A stretch of DNA of 64,000 nucleotides, taken from positions 34,255,729-34,319,728 of the forward strand of contig CM055315.2 of the NCBI GenBank assembly GCA_029255685.2. The letters run 5' to 3'. This stretch comes from Silene conica (taxonomy: Eukaryota; Streptophyta; Magnoliopsida; Caryophyllales; Caryophyllaceae). Shown here piece by piece: positions 58,666 through 64,000 of the stretch. The position numbers were made by a program, and so were the translations under genes. The stretch's first letter is position 1, and each line of letters starts with the position of its first letter. The notes under the pieces are model-generated. The model did no database searches. It worked only from the letters and a program-made list of their open reading frames with translations, and was not told the origin of the DNA.

Positions 58666-59690
58666 TGACTGTAAAATAAAGTCCTAACCTTTTCAAATTA
58701 TCTATTAAAATATTTTTTAGATTTTAATTAACAGTAGCAATACATCCCACTTGAAAAAAATAGGGGAAGAAAGAAAGAAAATAGGGTATAAAATAATGTT
58801 TTGAGCGCAGATCATCTTTGTTCCATTTCGTGTTTCATCTTGTAGCTTACCACTTTTCTGATTGACACATAAGTACTTTAATATATATTGTTACCATTTC
58901 TAATATCTAAAGTGTGATGTGTCAAGATCTTAAGGTGATGGGACACAAAACAAGACATAAAAATGGGACAAATAATCCCAAGTGTTTTTTATTATCATAT
59001 TAGAGTGTAAAGTTGATTATATAATAAAATTCCAACTTTTTTTGAACTACCTATATAACTTTTTTTATATTTAATTTGGAGTAGATATTCGACAATAAAC
59101 CTCACATGGAAAAATTAGGAGAAAAAAGAAAGAAAATAGATATAAACAAATTTTAGAGTAGTACATATTATTATAAAATATAATTGGTTAAAAAATAAAG
59201 TTTTAATTCGGTTCGATTCAACTAGATTCAGCCTAAAAATAGGGTCTTACTAAAAGAGGATAATGTGATGGGTAGTCTGTGTACATTTCCTTAGCCGATA
59301 CATGAAAACCACCAAAGACCCCGCCAATGCACCCACTATAAATGATACGTACTAAATAATATGGCAAGTATACGATGGACATTATCACATGACAAGTTTA
59401 AGACGGGTCAATTACATACCAAATTATATGCCTAGTTGCCTAGGAAATGCCATTTTTTTGTCTTTATTACCACCATGTCATTGTATTTGACCCGTTTTAT
59501 GCTTAACCGTGTCGTCTTATACAAGACTTGTTTTAATGTCAAAAACTACTTTAGCTTCAACTCACATGCACCAAGCTACTATCACATAAGCTTATTAGAA
59601 CACCACCTCATTTATTACATGTAAGAACTTACATTTTACATAAAATCACTTGAAAAGAAAACAAGATTTAGATATGCGTGGCCTTTCTCA
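58666..59690. other. Intergenic with a diverged internal repeat
   Basis: Two similar stretches (about 58672-58800 and 59006-59160) share order and motifs, including GAAAGAAAGAAAATAG-like runs. No gene seen. Confidence 0.5.
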
Positions 59691-59692
59691 TA

Positions 59693-60579
59693 CTCCCTCC
59701 GTTCCGGTGAGATGTTTACGCTTTCCTAATCGGGGAGTACAAGTGAGACGTTTACACTTTCTATTTTAGGAAACTTAGTTGTGCTAAATGTCAAATTTAC
59801 CCTCATCTTCTTTTGCAATCCAACACCATACAATAATTGTTATTCTAATTGCTATTAGAGGAGCACAAATCCCATTAATTGACCTTCGTCTAACAACCTT
59901 TAACATTTAACAAAAATATTGCCCCATTACTTTGAACAGAACAAATTTTCATATGCTTGAGAATTTAATGAAGCTCAAAATGAGAAGGAAAAACAAAATT
60001 CATCTCAAAGAACACCAAACGTCACCCGACACACCACCAAGCCCACACCATCTATTAATCGCCGACAAAAATGACATCAACGGCCTGAATCACACCACCA
60101 ACAACAATCCACCATATCAGATTCCTGGCGACCGTATCACCGGCAAAAATGGCGTCACCTAGTCCGATTCCCGCCTAAAAGCAGTCTTCATATCGCATCA
60201 ACAACCTGAATCTGATTCCCTCCGCCGCCTAAATCCGATTCCGTCCACGCCTCAACATCCTTTGTCGGATCGCTCAACGACGACGGCGACATGTAACCCC
60301 AAGATAGCCGATGCAGGTGTCACATATCGAGGCTAATTCAGCCGGATCGAGTCACGAGTCGAAGCTACTCACTCACGCGAGTCATTAACTCAGTGTGTAG
60401 TTGTGTTGTAATGTGAATGATGAGCTTATATGTGATTGAGGTTTCTTTTATTTTATTTTTTATTTTGATCTGGTAGTGTTTTGAAGAATACAAAAGGTGA
60501 GGCTAGTTTTGTAATTCTGCACCTTATCTTGATATTGGTGTAAAAAGTAAGTGTAAACATTCTATCGGAACGGAGGGAG
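59693..60579. mobile_element. Long Stowaway/mariner-like non-autonomous element, 887 bp
   Basis: TIRs CTCCCTCCGTTCCG and CGGAACGGAGGGAG, with TA on both sides (59691-59692, 60580-60581). Subterminal GTGAGA.GTTTAC / GTGTAAACATTC extends the match. It is longer than typical MITEs. The interior at about 60000-60380 is GC-richer than its flanks and has short open frames without known motifs. Confidence 0.8.
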
Positions 60580-60581
60580 TA

Positions 60582-61045
60582 CATTTTAACGAGGATATAT
60601 GTGGTGGTATTAGCTCATTATAAAAATACACACGATTGCACCCGAAAGAAGGCAAACCTGAATGACAAGAGTTTGCTTCAAAGGCGTAAAAGTAATACAC
60701 TTGAAAGTCCAATCTTCTAATCAGTTTCCTAAATGATCTCGGACAACCGAACCACTACCCACCAAAAGAGGAGTTGCGCAAAAGGAGACAACAATATTGA
60801 TTTTGTGTCAAGGGGAATCAGGAGGGACCTAATAGATTGGATTAATATGTGTTTTTAGAACGGGTTTGAATAATGTTGGTAAGAAACCAAAATGAGCAGT
60901 AAAAATGAGAAGAAGAAAACTATTGTGGATTCTTACTTCTTAGTAAAGAGTTCTAATACTGAGTTGACCAATGTCACCAAATGATTAAAGAGAAAATAAC
61001 ACATTTTAAGGTAGTGCCAAGAAAAGAAGAATAAGGTTAAAGTGA
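60582..61045. other. Intergenic, nothing recognised
   Basis: AT-rich non-coding sequence between the mariner-like element and CACTA 3. Confidence 0.6.
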
Positions 61046-61068
61046 CACTACAATAAATACGTAAAAGG

Positions 61069-61320
61069 GCGACTACATAGGCGACCGCTTAAGTAGTCGC
61101 TAAATTAGACCGAAAAACAAAACGGGCGACCGATTTCGGTCGCCAAATTGGCGACCAAAAACTTATCGACATATTATCCTAAAAATCCACGCGAATCCAA
61201 GGGCGACCATACCGCCATATTAGCGACCGAATTTGGTCGCTAATTAGCGACCGAAATCAGCCGCTAAATTAGCGATCCATTTCAGTCGCTAAATTAGCGA
61301 CCAATTTCGGTCGCTAATCC
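61069..61320. repeat. CACTA 3 subterminal repeat array
   Basis: Repeated GCGACCGAAATT and AATTTCGGTCGC units in both orientations, some fused to palindromes, differing from those of CACTA 1 and 2. Confidence 0.88.
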
Positions 61321-61974
61321 CCTGATATAATTTTTTTCGCGTCTTCAACCCGTCATTCCCCAAATTCTATACAACCTTCAACAAAAAAACCTCCAAACCC
61401 TCGTCACCCTCTAAACAACCATGCGTCTACGGGATCACCGCAACGCCACCGGACCACCCACCATCGTCGTTCACCTACCTAATACTCCATTTTCAGGTTT
61501 GTGACGATTGAATAACTTAATTTATGTATTGAATACCTTAATAGTTTTATTCTAATTCATAATTGTAGTTAGTAATTAGATTATTAGGATGATTTGAATA
61601 ACATTTGGATGTTTATTACGTTTTTATGCATAATTTAATTAGGTTTTTTTATGTATAAGTTGTGATTAGGGTTAGAAATTGGGGAGAATTTGATGTTTGT
61701 TAAGGCTAGTAGCTTTAGTTAATAATTAGATTTCTAGGATGATTTTAAGAACATTTTTGATGTTTATTATGTTTGTATGTGTAATTTAATTAGTATTTTC
61801 GGAAATTAGTTGGTGTTAGGGTTAGAAATTGACAAAAATTGGGAAAAAAATTGGGTGTTATTGTTAATGAGTGTTAGTATTGTTAGAAATTGGGAAAAAA
61901 AATTGTTGAATGTTATTATTCAAATTAGTAAATTATTGTAAGTTATTGTGAATATTTTCCGTGGAAGAATGACT

Positions 61975-62332
61975 ATCGACCTAGTACCCGTTCATGAATT
62001 ACTCGTTAGGAGGAATTCATGAGTAGTCCCCATTTTGGGACTGTCTTTGTATATTTCAAGTCAGTTAGTTAGTAAATACATCCTTTCAAAAAAAAGGTAG
62101 TAAATACATATTTGTGATTTTATTAATGGGGAAAGAGTTTGGTAAGAATTCCTTTAATGTTCTTCGAATACATATGTGAAATAAATACAAATTTATTTCA
62201 CATTGTGTATTTGAAGAACTGAGGGGAATTGCTGCCAATTTTTTTCCTCACTAATAAGTCACAAATGTGTGTTTACTAGTGACTTGGAATATACATTGAT
62301 GGGTTTAGGTTGGATTGATAAGGACCCAATTG
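61975..62332 (+). repeat. Conserved double-hairpin block of CACTA 3
   Basis: 62049-62294 is an imperfect foldback. The loop end is ATGTGAAATAAAT (62174-62186), ACAA, ATTTATTTCACAT (62191-62203); the outer ends are GTATATTTCAAGTCA against TGACTTGGAATATAC. CATGAATTACTC...GAGGAATTCATG (62014-62042) is a smaller hairpin. The block matches CACTA 2 53070-53390 in reverse complement. Confidence 0.88.
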
Positions 62333-62513
62333 AAATCTTGAAGTATATATTGACTTGAATTCTTAGCTTGAACTTATTTGTTGAAATATTGTTCAAATTG
62401 TTGTGTGTTTATTAAGTATATACTAGTGATTTGACGTAATTATTTGTTATAATATTATATTATTGAAAATCCTTAGTTTGGTTGCTGGTTTATTATATAT
62501 TATCTAGATTAAA

Positions 62514-64000
62514 ATGAAGAGATTTGAACGTAGCTGGATATACGAAGAAAGAGTAGATAAGAAGAAACGTCCCAATGCTAGATTTGTAAAAGGAGTTCGT
62601 GGGTTTATTGAATTTGCTATATGTTCAGAATCATATGATTTCGAACAAAAACTTAGGTGTCCTTGTACTAAATGTAAAAACTTAAAATATTTACTTGAGA
62701 TAGAAGTAGAAGAACATCCTATTACGAATGAGTTTTTTCCAAACTATTACAACTGGATATCACATGGGGAAAAATACTCTTCTGATCCCGAACACCCTCA
62801 AATCCAATCAAATGAGAACCCGTATAGAGATATGGTACTTGATGCCTTTGAGTCGAATGCTTTCATTAATACCGATCGTGTACCTATAACCGAGGAAGAT
62901 TATCCAAACCCAAAGGCAAAAGCCTTTTTTGATATGCTAAGGGACTCCGAGAAAACTTTATATGAGGGGAGCAGAATGTCATTGTTGCAAGTTGCATCGA
63001 GGATAGTAACGTTAAAATGTGAGTACAATATGCCGTTTAAAGCGGTTGACAGTATTGCTACTTTAATTGAAGATGTTATACCCGATAATAACATTATGAC
63101 CCGTAATTTTTACAATACCAAAAAAGTGTTCAAAGGTCTTCAGCTTCCACATGAAAACATTGACGCATGTCCTGGAGGATGTATGTTTTTTTTGGAAAGA
63201 TGATGCGTTGCTAACCAAATGTAAGAAATGTCAAAGGGATAGATATGAGACAAGTGAGGGAAATATTATCTTGAAGGGAAAAAAGGGGAAGAAGAGTGGA
63301 AAAACAAAGAAACCAATATCATTAAACCCATTAATTTATCTCCCCCTAGCTCCAAGACTTCAAGGGTTATATGCCACGAAAAATATTGCCAACCAAATGA
63401 GATGGCACAAAGAAAACCCCGTATACCAGAAAAGATGTGTCATCCGAGTGACGGAGAGGATTGGAAGAGTTTTGATAGGTTGTATCCTGATTTTGCCGAG
63501 GAACCTCGCAATGTGAGACTTGGCTTGTGTATGGATGGGTTTGACCCTTTTGGTCAGTTTGGTAGATCTTACTCGTGTTGGCCCATAATGATCACACCGT
63601 ACAACTTACCTCCTTGGCTATGTTCGAAAAGACAATTTATTTTCCTCTCACTACTTATTCCCGGTCCTCATAACCCAAAAAATAATTTGGATGTTTATTT
63701 ACAACCGCTGGTGGAAGAACTGAAGTATCTATGGGAAGTTGGTGTCGAAACATTTGATGTGTCCAAGAAACAAAACTTTCAACTAAGAGCTTCACTGTTG
63801 TGGACTGTAAGTGATTTCCCCGCATACGGTATGCTATCAGGTTAGGGCAACAGCGGGGCGAATGGCGTCCCCTTATTGCATGGATAATAGCAAAGCTTTT
63901 TACCTCCCTATTTCCAAAAAGATTAGTAGGTTTGATTGTCATAGATGCTTCTTACCGGATGGACATGTCCATAGAAAGAACAAAAAAGCTTTCTTAAAAG
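62514..64000 (+). pseudogene. CACTA 3 TNP2-type transposase, decayed, 5' part
   Basis: The N-terminal transposase-associated domain (RSWIYEERV, GFIEFAI, CPCTKCKN) spans about residues 5-70. The TNP2 core follows: DMLRDSEKTLYEGSRMSLL, PLAPRLQGLYATKNIANQMR, PDFAEEPRNVRLGLCMDGFD, PFGQFGRSYSCWPIMITPYN, LPPWLC and SLLIPGPHNPKNNLDVYLQP, then PYCMDNSKAFYLP and FDCHRCFLPDGH near 63890-63965. These are DNA-cutting transposase signatures of En/Spm. The frame shifts in a run of eight T near 63186, again near 63405-63430 and near 63840, so this copy is non-functional. Confidence 0.88.

Larger units (their letters stand above)
61046..64000 (+). mobile_element. CACTA 3: En/Spm-type element, 5' part (runs off the window)
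   Basis: It starts CACTACAATAAATACG. TSD would be TGA (61043-61045), but the other end lies outside. Subterminal repeats GCGACCGAAAT / ATTTCGGTCGC fill 61069-61320. A double-hairpin block (61975-62332) precedes a TNP2-type transposase gene starting at 62514. Confidence 0.88.

Overview
The window looks like a repeat-rich eudicot plant nuclear chromosome: AT-rich sequence, exon-intron structure with GT/AG borders, and deeply nested transposable elements. A Caryophyllales origin is a weak guess from sequence style only. The one clear host gene is the 5' part of TPC1 (vacuolar two-pore cation channel) on the minus strand at the left edge. Five in-frame exons (7509-7390, 6261-6118, 5973-5866, 4798-4703, 499-369) encode about the first 200 residues, and the gene runs off the window at base 1. 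Its fourth intron is swollen by a 5'-truncated RTE-clade LINE carrying a Stowaway MITE.

Layout: 1-7509 TPC1; 7510-8250 TPC1 upstream region with a G-rich repeat; 8251-16460 a broken Ty1-copia element on minus (Copia B), split by a smaller copia-like element (Copia C, 11235-14667); 16461-25735 mostly non-coding DNA with a CACTA end, a hAT MITE holding a tRNA-like Pol III promoter, a TRIM, a Tourist-like MITE and a complete-looking Helitron; 25542-25730 a short possible host-gene tail abutting a retroelement; 25736-42935 the LTR and partial gag of a Tekay-like Ty3 element, whose LTR is split by Copia A (26919-41677), whose own 3' LTR is split by a Pack-CACTA (36306-40762); 42936-57972 a minus-strand Athila/Tat-like element without visible RT or integrase, itself hit by two solo LTRs and a second CACTA (51305-54406); 57973-61045 intergenic DNA with a Helitron 3' end and an 887-bp Stowaway-like element; 61046 to the end, the 5' part of a third CACTA with a decayed TNP2 transposase gene.

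Element borders were set by terminal motifs, target-site duplications (TSDs), primer-binding sites and polypurine tracts read directly from the sequence. The most interesting points are: (1) a long imperfect hairpin block, with a second small hairpin beside it, shared by two CACTA elements whose ends and coding contents differ; (2) a Pack-CACTA carrying intron-containing pieces of CLPX, a PX-protein-like coiled coil and a PP2C phosphatase; (3) GC-rich palindrome arrays recurring in four unrelated LTR families just upstream of promoters or reading frames; (4) a hAT MITE with consensus A and B boxes. Database searches were not possible, so family and lineage names rest on motif recognition.
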